Source: CBCXVS01 sp965178525
GTDB lineage: Bacteria > Tectomicrobia > Entotheonellia > Entotheonellales > Entotheonellaceae
Reading direction: 5' to 3'
Assembly (NCBI GenBank): GCA_965178525.1
Contig: CBCXVS010000094.1
Coordinates: forward strand, 1 to 23,926
Length of the DNA: 23,926 bases
Below, one piece after another: positions 8,545 through 16,327 of this stretch; positions within the stretch are counted from its first letter, which is position 1; each line of letters starts with the position of its first letter. The notes beneath the pieces were generated by a model. It was given only the letters and a program-made list of their open reading frames with translations. It had not been told where the DNA came from and searched no databases. A program made the translations under genes and the position numbers.

Positions 8545-9004
8545 AGCAAGTTACCTGAACCTAGGGCAACGACGCTGCGCGGCAACCCTCTACCAACTGA
8601 TGAGAAAGCAGTAGCGCAGCAGTGACCGATACGACCCTCCTAAATCTATAGAACCAGGCAAAGATGGTAGCAGACCAACGCCATACACTCAAGCCTCCTC
8701 CGCATGTTTGATGATCTATGATTCTGCCCCGAACACGACTCCCGAGCGGCGCATTGAGGTGGCCATTCGCGACATGGCTACACATGTGCAGCGGGTTCAT
8801 GGCCGTGATGCAGCCATGCGGGTACGTGGGGAGGACCTGTAGGTCATTTTGACTCGGATTCGGAGCCAGGAGCAGATCGGGATGAGGCCGCGCTTCAACA
8901 CGCCAGCGAGCGCGTTCGCACCCATCCTGATCAGGGGGCGAAAAAGCCGGAAGGCCGGATCGAAGGGCGGGAGCAGACGCTGCGGCTCCGGCCCCGTTGG
9001 TCAT
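8545..9004. other. Intergenic region upstream of the TIR operon
   Basis: This stretch should hold the promoter of the minus-strand TIR operon, but I cannot point to convincing -35/-10 boxes. On the plus strand it has coding-like sequence, described separately at 8711-9012. I see no RNA gene and no repeat. Confidence 0.4.
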
Positions 9005-9012
9005 CTAGGTGA
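8711..9012 (+). pseudogene. Possible frameshifted small gene or remnant
   Basis: From ATG 8711 the frame reads MIYDSAPNTTPERRIEVAI, then VQRVHGRDAAMRVRGEDL, to a TAG at 8840. The plus-two frame is open from 8809 to a TGA at 9010 and reads DSDSEPGADRDEAALQHA, then TLRLRPRWSSR. Both pieces have a charged, soluble-protein-like composition and together would make a protein of about 100 residues if one frameshift is assumed. There is no ribosome site before ATG 8711. I recognise no family. It may be a decayed gene or chance open frames; its end overlaps the convergent gene at 9005 by eight bases. Confidence 0.25.
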
Positions 9013-9415
9013 CGATGAACTCGGCTTTTCCTTCCAAGTGGATGACCTCATAAGTTTTCTCCGCACCCAGGCTCGGGCCGAAGATCGTCGTATGCGTGGT
9101 CGTCAAAATGCCGGCGAGTTTGACGGCAATCCCTTCATGCGGTTCCGGGACGCGCACAGGGGGCACAATCAGGGTGAACGTCACGGTGCGCAGATCCGGA
9201 ATGGCTTCCAAGATCACCGTCACCAACTGTCCGAGTTCCGTGTCTTGGAAGCGGATGTCATCCGCGCCGAACCGACGCTGTTGCCCTGCGTCTTTATAGA
9301 ATAAGCTCGGTCCTCCGAGGATACCTGAGGTCGCAAAATTGACTTGGACGTTCCGGCTTGAGAGTTCGTAGCTACTCGCGAGCGTCACTCCTCGCATTGC
9401 GACTGTGTCTCCCAT
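9005..9415 (-). CDS. Hypothetical protein, 136 residues, beta-rich
   Basis: ATG at 9415 follows a purine-rich AAGGAAAG, seven bases upstream. The product has no signal peptide and no membrane segment. Alternating hydrophobic stretches suggest a beta-sandwich-like soluble domain (VTLASSYELSSRNVQVNF, LVTVILEAIPDLRTVTFTLIVPPVRV, TTTHTTIFG, TYEVIHLEGKAEFIVT). I recognise no family. It reads in the same direction as the TIR operon, but 460 bases separate them, so co-transcription is uncertain. An AT-rich block lies just upstream. Intact reading, ribosome site and composition support a real gene. Confidence 0.7.
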   Translation of the reverse strand: MGDTVAMRGVTLASSYELSSRNVQVNFATSGILGGPSLFYKDAGQQRRFGADDIRFQDTELGQLVTVILEAIPDLRTVTFTLIVPPVRVPEPHEGIAVKLAGILTTTHTTIFGPSLGAEKTYEVIHLEGKAEFIVT

Positions 9416-9442
9416 CGTGATACTTTCCTTCCTTTACGCATA

Positions 9443-9505
9443 AGTACTGAGACAAAATTAAATTTATATCTTTCCTCTGGAGAAATATATAAAGATAATG
9501 ATGCT
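9443..9505 (-). promoter_or_regulatory. AT-rich upstream block, probable promoter region
   Basis: This is a sharply AT-rich segment in otherwise GC-rich DNA, with several TATA-like words (TATATA, TATAAAT, TTTAATT on the minus strand) 30-90 bases before ATG 9415. It is a sensible place for the promoter of the 136-residue gene. I cannot assign one unique -35/-10 pair. It could also serve divergently, but the next plus-strand gene starts about 380 bases away. Confidence 0.3.
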
Positions 9506-9883
9506 CAGGCACTTAAAACTTTGGTGCTGTTTGTATGGTTTGCCACCACACCTGCGGTGCGGGTGCGCCGCCTACGCTTCTGCACGTATGGCTGGCGCCA
9601 GTGTGATGCGCGTGGCTTATGTACATCTCCGTGTGGCACGATACCCCGGAAATGTTTCAGTTTGATGTCGCATGGAGAGACTTCGTGTTTCAATTGTTTC
9701 AGTTGTTTCAACGGTTGCGCCGGCGTGCTTTCACCTCCGGAGGAAAAGGCTCCGGATTTTGTTTCGGTACGTAACCCATCACACCTGGCACAACGCCACG
9801 CGTTGTGTCATGCTGTACGGCCCAATCTGGCGTGATGGCACACGCTATTCGTTCAACGCTCCGCATCAAAGGAGAATGACAAC
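9506..9883. other. Non-coding leader region before the LLM oxidoreductase gene
   Basis: No gene is convincing here. A nine-base word GTTTCA(A/G)TT occurs at 9654-9662, 9687-9695 and 9696-9704, with a partial fourth copy at 9705-9712. A short hairpin, TCCGGAG (736-742) with CTCCGGA (750-756, both plus 9000), is followed by TTTTG at 9757-9761 and resembles a weak terminator or attenuator on the plus strand. AAAGGAG at 9869-9875 is the ribosome site of the next gene. Confidence 0.4.
9736..9761 (+). terminator. Weak terminator- or attenuator-like hairpin
   Basis: A seven-base perfect stem (TCCGGAG / CTCCGGA) with a seven-base loop is followed by four T. No plus-strand gene lies upstream, so if real it would act as an attenuator in the leader of the LLM gene that starts at 9884. 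The short stem and T-run make it uncertain. Confidence 0.25.
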
Positions 9884-10987
9884 ATGCAACTGGGCCTCTT
9901 TACCATGCCGTCGCATCCACCGGAGTATAGCCTGTACGACGGGCACGAGTGGGATCTGCAAACGCTGCGCTGGGCCGATGAGCTGGGCTTTCGTGAAGCG
10001 TGGATCGGTGAACATCATGTGGCGCCCTGGGAGCCGCATCCATCGCCAGACCTGTTGATTGCCCAATCCTTGAAAGAAACCCACAACATCCGCCTCGGAC
10101 CGGGTGGCTTTCTGCTGCCATACCACCGTCCGGCGGAGCTGGCGAATCGTGTGGCCATGCTCGACCATATGGCGCAAGGCCGGCTGAATTTCGGTGTGGC
10201 CGCAAGCGGTCTGCCCAGCGACTGGGCCATGTTCCATGTCGACGGCATGGCGGGACAAAATCGCGAGATGACGCGAGAGTCGTTGGAGATCATCCTGAAG
10301 CTGTGGACCGAAGATGAGCCTTTCGATTATGAGGGGAAATACTGGCAGGTGTCACAGCCCGATCTCATGTTCGAGACCCTGCGTCCCCACATCAAGCCCT
10401 TGCAAAAGCCCCATCCACCGATCGGTGTGGCCGGGCTGAACAAGAATTCGGAAACGTTGAAGATGGCTGGCGAGAAAGGCTTTCTCCCCATGAGCCTGAA
10501 TCTCAATCCGGGCTATGTCGGGAGTCATTGGGAAGCGGTGGAAGAAGGGGCGCGGCGGGCCGGCCGTGTGGCCAACCGTGCCGATTGGCGGCTGGTGCGC
10601 GAGATTTTTGTGGCGGAGACGGATGACAAAGCCATGAAGTTGTGCGCCGGCAATATGATGGGCCGCATGATGCGCGAATATTTCTTGCCGCTGCTCGACA
10701 GTTTCGGCTTTAAGGAATTTTTGAAGCATGACCCGTCCGTGCCCGATGCCGATGTGACGGTCGACTACTGTGCGCGTCACAACTGGCTCGTAGGCTCGCC
10801 CAGCACCGTGGTGGAGCGCCTGGAGCAGGTCTATGACGAGGTGGGTGGATTTGGCACGATTCTGCTGTTCTGCTTCGACTACCGGGAGCAGCCCGAGGCG
10901 TGGCACCATTCCATGCAGCTCCTGGCCCAGGAAGTGATGCCGAAAGTCGCCCATCTGCAGCCGCAGCCGGGGACTGCCGTGGCGTGA
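9884..10987 (+). CDS. LLM-class (luciferase-like) flavin-dependent monooxygenase
   Basis: ATG 9884 is preceded by AAAGGAG (nine-base spacing). The 367 residues match the bacterial luciferase / F420-dependent superfamily (TIM barrel) in length and pattern. Visible are MQLGLFTMPSHPP at strand 1, ADELGFREAWIGEHHVAP with the EHH signature, LGPGGFLLPYHRPAELA, AMLDHMAQGRLNFGVAASG, and a late VGSPSTVVERLEQVYDEVGGFGTIL, the family's conserved C-terminal element. It probably oxidises a small organic substrate using reduced FMN (or F420); the substrate cannot be read from sequence. It is followed on the same strand by two amidohydrolases, consistent with a catabolic or detoxifying run. The nearest relatives I recall are limonene-monooxygenase-like LLM enzymes. 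Confidence 0.9.
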   Translation: MQLGLFTMPSHPPEYSLYDGHEWDLQTLRWADELGFREAWIGEHHVAPWEPHPSPDLLIAQSLKETHNIRLGPGGFLLPYHRPAELANRVAMLDHMAQGRLNFGVAASGLPSDWAMFHVDGMAGQNREMTRESLEIILKLWTEDEPFDYEGKYWQVSQPDLMFETLRPHIKPLQKPHPPIGVAGLNKNSETLKMAGEKGFLPMSLNLNPGYVGSHWEAVEEGARRAGRVANRADWRLVREIFVAETDDKAMKLCAGNMMGRMMREYFLPLLDSFGFKEFLKHDPSVPDADVTVDYCARHNWLVGSPSTVVERLEQVYDEVGGFGTILLFCFDYREQPEAWHHSMQLLAQEVMPKVAHLQPQPGTAVA

Positions 10988-10988
10988 A

Positions 10989-11016
10989 GAGGATTGAGGA
11001 CGGAGGACGGAGGTGG
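10989..11016. repeat. Heptanucleotide tandem repeat, GAGGAnn x4
   Basis: Four consecutive heptamers read GAGGATT, GAGGACG, GAGGACG and GAGGTGG, starting two bases after the LLM gene stop. A related heptamer occurs in inverse orientation at about 11304-11320. Such short tandemly repeated heptamers are known from filamentous cyanobacteria and other large, repeat-rich genomes. Confidence 0.65.
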
Positions 11017-11050
11017 TAGGGTGAGGCGAAGCTCCCACTCTAATCGTGAA

Positions 11051-11287
11051 ATGAGTCAATCCTACGAGGATGCTCGTCATGGTTGGAACGCAAACGCCGA
11101 TGCAGGAAGCGCCGGCGAGCTGCAAGACGGGGAATACATGCCCTGTGACCCGAGCCCGACGTTTCCTCTCGTATCTACCGCCATCATCAATCAATTCTTG
11201 CAACAGGCTGAAACCCAAGACGATACGACCTTCGTCCGGAGGTGGCGAGGATGGATACGGCAGCAGGCATCCTCAGAATCCGTGTAG
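11051..11287 (+). CDS. Doubtful small open frame, 78 residues
   Basis: The frame opens at ATG 11051 (MSQSYEDARHGWNANADAG; it also extends to 10994) and ends at a TAG at 11285. It contains a helical, charged C terminus (INQFLQQAETQDDTTF, then RRWRGWIRQQ). There is no ribosome site. It lies between two inverted heptamer repeats, just before the first amidohydrolase. The composition is plausible for a small protein, but no family is recognisable. It may be chance. Confidence 0.25.
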   Translation: MSQSYEDARHGWNANADAGSAGELQDGEYMPCDPSPTFPLVSTAIINQFLQQAETQDDTTFVRRWRGWIRQQASSESV

Positions 11288-11303
11288 ATGAAAAACGTCT
11301 TTT

Positions 11304-11325
11304 ACTCAGTCCTCAGTCCTTTTTT
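11304..11325. repeat. Inverted counterpart of the heptamer repeat
   Basis: Two copies of CTCAGTC followed by CTTTTTT give, on the other strand, GGACTGAGGACTGAG. This is the same GAGGACn heptamer as at 10989-11016 but inverted. The two arrays bracket about 290 bases. The site lies immediately upstream of the amidohydrolase ribosome site (AGGAGG at 11329). Confidence 0.5.
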
Positions 11326-11338
11326 CATAGGAGGCGCT

Positions 11339-12667
11339 ATGCCCGCCATAGAAGAACTCAAATCGGCCGCCCAGGCTGAGATTGACCGTCATGGGCCGGA
11401 ATTGATTCAGGTTGCCCAAAACATCCTGGAGAATCCCGAACCGGGATTTCGAGAGTGGAAAACCTCGGCGTTGACCGCGCAAAAATTTCGTGATGTCGGC
11501 ATTCCATTTCGGGACGGTATTGCCCTGACCGGCCTCAAGGGCATGCTGGACACGGGGAATGACGGTCCCACCGTGGGCGTCATCGGCGAGTTGGATTCGC
11601 TCAAGGTGCTCGGCCATCCCCATGCTGACCCCCAGACGTCCGCAGCGCACGCTTGCGGCCACCACTGTCAGGTGGCGATGATGCTCGGCGTTGGGATTGG
11701 GCTGCAGGCCGCCGGCGTACTCCGCAACCTCGCCGGCCGGGTGGCCTTTATGGCGACGCCGGCGGAGGAGTATATCGAGATTGAATACCGGGATGAGCTG
11801 CGCCGCCAGGGGGAACTCGAATTTCTCGGCGGCAAGCCGGAGTTTATCCGCGTTGGAGCCATGGATGATATTGATATGGCGATGATGACGCATACCTCTA
11901 GCGAGACGGAGTATGGCAAGATCGCTTACGGCGGCACCAACAACGGCATTGTGGCGAAGCATGTTCGCTTTGTGGGCAAAGCGGCCCATGCCGGCGGTGC
12001 GCCGCATGCGGGCATCAATGCGTTGAACGCGGCGATGATCGCCATGTCCGCCATTCACGCCCAGCGCGAGACCTACCGCGATCACGATACCATTCGCATC
12101 CATCCCATCGTGACGCAGGGCGGCGTGGCCGTGAGTTCCGTGCCCGCCGACGTCCGCATGGAAACCTTTGTCCGTGGCCGCAGTATCGAGGCGTTTTTGG
12201 ATGCCAGCGCCAAAGTCGACCGCGCCCTGCGCGCTGGTGCCATGGCGGTGGGCGGCAGCGTCGAGATTACGACCTTGCCGGGTTACCTGCCAATCCAGAA
12301 AAACGCCACCATAATGGATCTGTACCGCGCCAACGCGGAGGCGCTGGTTGGGGCGCCGAACGTCACGGAGCTCGGCCATCGCACCGGCTCCACGGACATG
12401 GGCGACGTCTCGCAGCTCATGCCGGTCATCCATCCCTATGTGGTGGCCGCAAGCGGCGCCGGACACGGCATTGACTACCTCGTGCGGGATTACGAGTTGG
12501 CGGTCGTAACCGGGGCCAAGGCGATGGTCATGACCGTCATCGATCTGCTGGCGGAGGGAGCGGCGCGCGCCAACGCGATCAAGTCAAATTACATGGCCAC
12601 GCTCACCAAGGATCAATATTTATCCTTGATGCGCAGTATGTTTGAAGAAGCCACTTATACGGAGTAA
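11339..12667 (+). CDS. M20-family amidohydrolase/peptidase (first of a tandem pair)
   Basis: Start chosen at ATG 11339 because AGGAGG lies five bases upstream; an ATG at 11288 has no such site. 442 residues, the usual size. Motifs of dinuclear-metal M20D amidohydrolases (AbgB / IAA-amino-acid hydrolase type) are in place: NPEPGFREWKT, GELDSL (83-88), HACGHHCQ (104-111), PAEEYIEIEY with the catalytic glutamate pair (143-144), GKAAHAGGAPHAGINALNA in the dimerisation region, and GHGIDYLV near the end. It should cleave an amide bond of an N-acyl or amino-acid conjugate in the cytoplasm; the substrate is unknown. A paralogue starts four bases after its stop, so the two are co-translated. Both follow an LLM monooxygenase. 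Confidence 0.9.
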   Translation: MPAIEELKSAAQAEIDRHGPELIQVAQNILENPEPGFREWKTSALTAQKFRDVGIPFRDGIALTGLKGMLDTGNDGPTVGVIGELDSLKVLGHPHADPQTSAAHACGHHCQVAMMLGVGIGLQAAGVLRNLAGRVAFMATPAEEYIEIEYRDELRRQGELEFLGGKPEFIRVGAMDDIDMAMMTHTSSETEYGKIAYGGTNNGIVAKHVRFVGKAAHAGGAPHAGINALNAAMIAMSAIHAQRETYRDHDTIRIHPIVTQGGVAVSSVPADVRMETFVRGRSIEAFLDASAKVDRALRAGAMAVGGSVEITTLPGYLPIQKNATIMDLYRANAEALVGAPNVTELGHRTGSTDMGDVSQLMPVIHPYVVAASGAGHGIDYLVRDYELAVVTGAKAMVMTVIDLLAEGAARANAIKSNYMATLTKDQYLSLMRSMFEEATYTE

Positions 12668-12671
12668 GACG

Positions 12672-13418
12672 ATGGCAAGCATTGAGGAACTGAAGGCGAG
12701 TGTGCAAGCGGCGATCGATGCGCGCAGCACGTGGCTCATTGATATTGCCAGGACCATCTTGGATCATCCCGAGGCCGGCTTTCAGGAGGTGAAGACGGCG
12801 CAGTTAGTGAGCGACAAGTTGAACGAGATCGGTATTGCGCATGAGACGGGCCTGGCGCTGACCGGCATGAAGGGCTATATTCGCGGCGGCGCGCCCGGCC
12901 CCACCGTGGCGATCATCGGCGAGCTCGATTCTCTGCGCGTTCCCGGGCATCCCCACGCCGACCCGGAAACGGGCGCGGCGCACGCCTGCGGCCACAATTG
13001 TCAGATCGGCATGATGTTGGGCGCGGCCGTGGGTCTCAAGGCGCTGGAAGGGCAGGGCGAGCTGGCCGGCAATATCGCCCTGATGGCCGTGCCGGCGGAG
13101 GAATTCATTGATGTCGAATACCGCTGGCAGCTGCATCAGGAGGGCAAGTTGGGGCTGATGGCCGGGAAGCAAGAATTCATCCGGCTCGGCGCCTTTGATG
13201 ATGTGGATATGGCCATGATGGTGCATACCGCCTCGGCCTCGGCCGAAGAGGGAAAATTTGCCGTGGGCGGCAGCAGCAATGGTCATGTGGTGAAATACAT
13301 CCGGTTTACGGGCAAATCCGCCCATGCCGGCACGTCGCCGCACGACGGTGTCAACGCCCTGCAAGCTGCGGTGGTGGCGCTGAATGCGTTGAACACCCAG
13401 CGCGAAACCATGCGCTAA
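12672..13418 (+). CDS. Second M20-family amidohydrolase, 5' part (frameshifted)
   Basis: ATG 12672 follows GGAG with a seven-base gap; the GGAG lies at the end of the preceding paralogue. The product parallels the first enzyme throughout: MASIEELKASVQAAID, DHPEAGFQEVKTAQ, IGELDSLRVPGHPHADPETG, HACGHNCQ, PAEEFIDVEYRWQLHQEG, GKSAHAGTSPHDGVNALQA. After NTQRETMR the frame meets TAA at 13416. Comparison with the paralogue (QRETYRDHDTIR) shows that removing one T at 13416 restores R-N-E-D-A-I-R and the rest of the enzyme. It is therefore one gene, 12672-14016, with a single-base insertion. It is a tandem duplicate of the first and probably had the same type of chemistry. Confidence 0.85.
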   Translation: MASIEELKASVQAAIDARSTWLIDIARTILDHPEAGFQEVKTAQLVSDKLNEIGIAHETGLALTGMKGYIRGGAPGPTVAIIGELDSLRVPGHPHADPETGAAHACGHNCQIGMMLGAAVGLKALEGQGELAGNIALMAVPAEEFIDVEYRWQLHQEGKLGLMAGKQEFIRLGAFDDVDMAMMVHTASASAEEGKFAVGGSSNGHVVKYIRFTGKSAHAGTSPHDGVNALQAAVVALNALNTQRETMR

Positions 13419-14016
13419 TGAAGACGCCATTCGCCTGCATGGCATCCTGACCAGCGGTGGCGCCTCCGTCAACGCTGTGCCGGCGGATGTGCGCTACGAG
13501 GGCCGGGTACGAGGCCGCAATCCGGACGTCATTGCCGACGCCAATATCAAAATGGACTGCTGTCTGCGCGCTGGCGCACTGACCATGGGGGCGGCGGTCC
13601 ATATCGTCACCATGCCGGGCTATTTGCCGATGATCAACAACCCGTCCATGTCCGCGTTGTTCCGAGACAATGCCGGGCAGCTTGTCGGGTCGAGCCATGT
13701 CGTCACGCATGCGCCCGACCGCAACCGTGGCGGCTCGACGGACATGGGGGATTTGAGCCACATCATGCCCGTGGTGCATCCGTACACCGTGGCGGCGACG
13801 GGCGGAGGCCATGGCGTTGATTATCTGATCGAGGACTATGTTCAGGCCGTGCTGCAGCCGGCCAAGGCGATGGCCATGACGGTGATTGATTTACTCGCGG
13901 GGCAGGCCGAAACGGCCAAATCCGTGCTCGCCGCCAGCTCGCCGCAGATGAGCAAACAGCAATATCTGGACCTGCAGGATTCCCGGCTGACAGAGGAACT
14001 TTACAAGGGCCGGTAG
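13417..14016 (+). CDS. Second M20-family amidohydrolase, 3' part after frameshift
   Basis: Read from 13417, this frame continues the interrupted enzyme: NEDAIRLHGILTSGGASVN, VPADVRYEGRVRGRNPDVI, TMPGYLPMINNPSM, GGSTDMGDLSHIMPVVHPY, GHGVDYLIEDYVQAV, ending SRLTEELYKGR. All elements align with the C-terminal half of the first paralogue (for example VPADVRMETFVRGRSIEAF and STDMGDVSQLMPVIHPY). A GTG at 13477 would be only an internal start. The gene stops at a TAG at 14014. The reading is well conserved on both sides of the break, so decay is very recent or the break is a sequencing error. Confidence 0.85.
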   Translation, partial: NEDAIRLHGILTSGGASVNAVPADVRYEGRVRGRNPDVIADANIKMDCCLRAGALTMGAAVHIVTMPGYLPMINNPSMSALFRDNAGQLVGSSHVVTHAPDRNRGGSTDMGDLSHIMPVVHPYTVAATGGGHGVDYLIEDYVQAVLQPAKAMAMTVIDLLAGQAETAKSVLAASSPQMSKQQYLDLQDSRLTEELYKGR

Positions 14017-14223
14017 CCAGCGGCAGCGCATGGCCGAACTAACCTCCCTATAAAAATAGGCTTGTCATGGAGGGCATCTATATGTAATGTCAGACATGAA
14101 GGCCTCGTGACCAACGTAGACGGACCTGATGCCGGGTAGGGAGCAGGTGACGCATTACTAGCTTCTCGAACGTCGGATAGAGCCTGGGAAAAACAGGCAG
14201 GCCGGGAACAGAAGGAAGAAACC

Positions 14224-15678
14224 ATGCCTACACGTGTACAGTTTTCGGATGAGATCGAACCTCTGGCGCAATTTATCGAAGAAACCGATCCCAATGACAT
14301 CATCGACCAGACCTTGGCGAAGCTGCGTGGCGGTGTGCCGATTCGCACCATGCTCACCGCCTCGGCCCTGGCCGTGACCCGGTCCTCTGACCTCCCCCCG
14401 GGCCATCACGGCGGGCCCTTGCATCCGCTGGTGGGCCTGCATGCCTTGCGGCATCTGGTGGAGCGTTTAGACGGGGAAAATCGGTTCCTGCCGGTGTTGC
14501 AACATATCGCCCTCTCCAATAAGCACATCCACCATCCCGCTATGGGGCCGTATGCGCTCCTGGATTTCGAGCCCGTTGACGCCGGTGGCGTCGAGGCCAC
14601 GAAGGAAGCCTTCCTCAACGCGGTCAACCGTGGCGAACTCAATATGGCCGATCATTATTTTCTCTGGCTCTGGGATAACGTGCCGCCAGTCGAAGCCCTC
14701 GACCTCCTGATGACGATTGCCATTCCCAAGAATGTCCTGGATGATCACTATTTCATCTTTCCGGCCTATACCTATCGCGCCATCGAGTGGCTGGGGCAGG
14801 AATATCTCCCCATCCTCATGCGGCCTGCCGTGCGCTATGTGTCGCGTTATCCCAAGGCGCCTGAAATTCCCGAGATCGATGCAATTATCGAGGCGTACGA
14901 GCTTATGACTCGCCCCCTGCGGCAGCAGAGCGGCGACGATGAAACGGCAACTATTGGCCGTGTGGGTGAAGCCATTGGGCAATGCAGCGTTTTTGCCGAC
15001 ATTCCGGTCATGCTCGGCAAGGCCATGGCCGAGGGGCTATCGCTAGAAGGGGCGGGAGAAGCCTTGTCCATTGGCGCCGCCGGCCTGTTTTTGCGCTCGC
15101 GCACCGGCAATCCGATGGATGTGCATCTCCACACCAGCGTGAATCTGCGCCGCTACCTGGTGCAACTGGATGGGTTGAGCCGGCGCAACAAGCTCCTGAC
15201 GTTGCTGCTGTGGCATACCGGCCCCGAGGTACGCTCCACTCAGAATCGCCTGGAAGCCTCATCGCAGGCGGATGCCGACGCGGTGGTGGCCTTGCCGTAT
15301 CGGACGCAGGATGAGCTGCTGGATGTGATCAGCGAGAGCATCTATCGACAGCCGCCGATTGACTGGGCCGGTGCGGCCAATCTCGGCCAAGTGCGGGCCG
15401 CGCCCGAGGTCAAAAGCGTGATTCATCTGGCCCAGCAATACGTCAACTCTGGCTACGACGCGACCGCCTTCGTTGCTCGCCTGGCTGAGATCGTCTGCCA
15501 CGACAACTTCACGGAAATGCATGCCTTTAAGCATCATCAGGCCGTGGTGGAAGAGTTCTACGCGACGCGTGAGCCCTGGCACTGGAACCATCTCGTGGCC
15601 GGCGCCCAAGCCTCGGCTATTTCCTTCGGGAAGAATATGGAGGTCTACGAGGAGGCGATCGAACTGCTCCACGCCTAA
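14224..15678 (+). CDS. Histidine-rich conserved protein of unknown family, 484 residues
   Basis: ATG 14224 follows GAAGGAAG. The protein is soluble and largely helical, with no signal peptide. It has notable clusters of His and acidic residues that look like metal or cofactor ligands: PPGHHGGPLHPLVGLHALRH (about 59-78), NKHIHHPAMGPYALLDFE (about 99-116), MADHYFLWLW, LLLWHTGPEVRSTQ, and CHDNFTEMHAFKHHQAVVEE and REPWHWNHLVAGAQA near the end. I do not recognise the family; helical di-iron or other metal-dependent oxidase-like proteins are a possibility suggested only by the His pattern. It is the last plus-strand gene after the LLM oxidoreductase and amidohydrolases, 207 bases beyond them, and ends in an intrinsic terminator. 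It may belong to the same pathway. Confidence 0.85.
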   Translation: MPTRVQFSDEIEPLAQFIEETDPNDIIDQTLAKLRGGVPIRTMLTASALAVTRSSDLPPGHHGGPLHPLVGLHALRHLVERLDGENRFLPVLQHIALSNKHIHHPAMGPYALLDFEPVDAGGVEATKEAFLNAVNRGELNMADHYFLWLWDNVPPVEALDLLMTIAIPKNVLDDHYFIFPAYTYRAIEWLGQEYLPILMRPAVRYVSRYPKAPEIPEIDAIIEAYELMTRPLRQQSGDDETATIGRVGEAIGQCSVFADIPVMLGKAMAEGLSLEGAGEALSIGAAGLFLRSRTGNPMDVHLHTSVNLRRYLVQLDGLSRRNKLLTLLLWHTGPEVRSTQNRLEASSQADADAVVALPYRTQDELLDVISESIYRQPPIDWAGAANLGQVRAAPEVKSVIHLAQQYVNSGYDATAFVARLAEIVCHDNFTEMHAFKHHQAVVEEFYATREPWHWNHLVAGAQASAISFGKNMEVYEEAIELLHA

Positions 15679-15700
15679 GATCTGACCTTCCAATCCGCTG

Positions 15701-15734
15701 GGAGCCACGGCTGTGGCCGTGGCCTCCGGCTTTT
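15701..15734 (+). terminator. Rho-independent terminator
   Basis: GGAGCCACGGC and GCCGTGGCCTCC form a GC-rich stem of about 11 pairs with one bulged base and a short TGTG-type loop, followed by GGCTTTT. It begins 22 bases after the stop of the 484-residue gene, in the gap between it and the convergent nucleotidyltransferase gene. Confidence 0.65.
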
Positions 15735-15765
15735 AACTTCGATTACCTCCATCGCCAGCGTTCGA

Positions 15766-16170
15766 TCACAACTCGATGCCTCCTTGCTCGATAGACGCCA
15801 ACAGCTCCGGACGGCAAGTGCCAATGTCGACTAGGTTCATCTCGATGTCCGTATCGAGATCCATTATGGCGCCAATCGCCCTAAAGGTGTCTTTGGGTGA
15901 GATGCCCCAGGCTGCAATATCCACGTCAGACCACGGGGTAAAACCATGCTCACGAACCAGCGAACCAAACACCATGACCCGATTGGCTCCAAATTGTGTT
16001 TTGAGACATGCCGCTGCGCATCGCGCCATCTCCCAGGCGCGTTTCTGTCGCCGCATGAGTTCCTCCTGCTGCTCGCGTTGCTGCCGTTGACGCGCGGTGG
16101 CTCGATAGGTCGCCATCTCTTCCGAAGTGATTCTCGGTGCTGTTGCCATACCTGCTTCATCCATATCCAC
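15766..16170 (-). CDS. MNT-type nucleotidyltransferase-domain protein
   Basis: 134 residues. A helical, Gln/Arg-rich N terminus (about 20-50, QRQQREQQEELMRRQKRAWE) is probably a coiled coil. It is followed by a minimal nucleotidyltransferase domain with the signature GSLVREHGFTPWSDVDIAAW: Gly69-Ser70 and metal-binding Asp82 and Asp84. Such MNT proteins are usually paired with a HEPN toxin, which they can inactivate by AMP transfer. No HEPN gene is visible here; a YgiT/DUF4258 pair lies upstream instead. The start is uncertain: GTG 16170 or ATG 16149, neither with a good ribosome site. The C terminus (RPELLASIEQGGIEL) matches the family. Confidence 0.8.
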   Translation of the reverse strand: MDMDEAGMATAPRITSEEMATYRATARQRQQREQQEELMRRQKRAWEMARCAAACLKTQFGANRVMVFGSLVREHGFTPWSDVDIAAWGISPKDTFRAIGAIMDLDTDIEMNLVDIGTCRPELLASIEQGGIEL

Positions 16171-16327
16171 GTGGGCGGGATTGCGGTGAGCTACATCCCA
16201 TCTCGATTTTTATTTCCTCCAATTTTTGCCCCAGTGATACTCGCAGTTGCCGAACGCTGGGCTTGAGCTGTGAGTGTAACGAGTCAGCTCGAAGCGCTGT
16301 TAGGCTAATGACTTCCTGAATAGCTAC
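16157..16327 (-). pseudogene. Probable N-terminal remnant of another nucleotidyltransferase
   Basis: A minus-strand frame with no start codon fills the gap between the YgiT-like gene and the intact nucleotidyltransferase. It reads QEVISLTALRADSLHSQ, then LKPSVRQLRVSLGQKLEEIKI, then loses sense. The pattern (leucine-rich helix, then LGxKLEEIxI) is the usual lead-in to the GSRARG motif of MNT nucleotidyltransferases; here the motif itself is scrambled and TGA follows at 16157. I infer a decayed paralogue of its neighbour. The similarity is by eye only. Confidence 0.35.

Noticed and set aside
8561..9004. 147-codon minus-strand frame upstream of the TIR gene
   Set aside because: Translation has a Pro/Cys/Arg-rich, non-protein-like composition and no ribosome site; plus-strand frames there look better.
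11306..12466. 386-codon minus-strand frame opposite the first M20 gene
   Set aside because: It is a histidine-rich antisense shadow of a conserved enzyme, with no ribosome site.
14062..14088. Possible promoter TTGTCA - 15 bases - TGTAAT before the 484-residue gene
   Set aside because: Spacing is short and the match to the -10 box is only partial; it cannot be told from chance.
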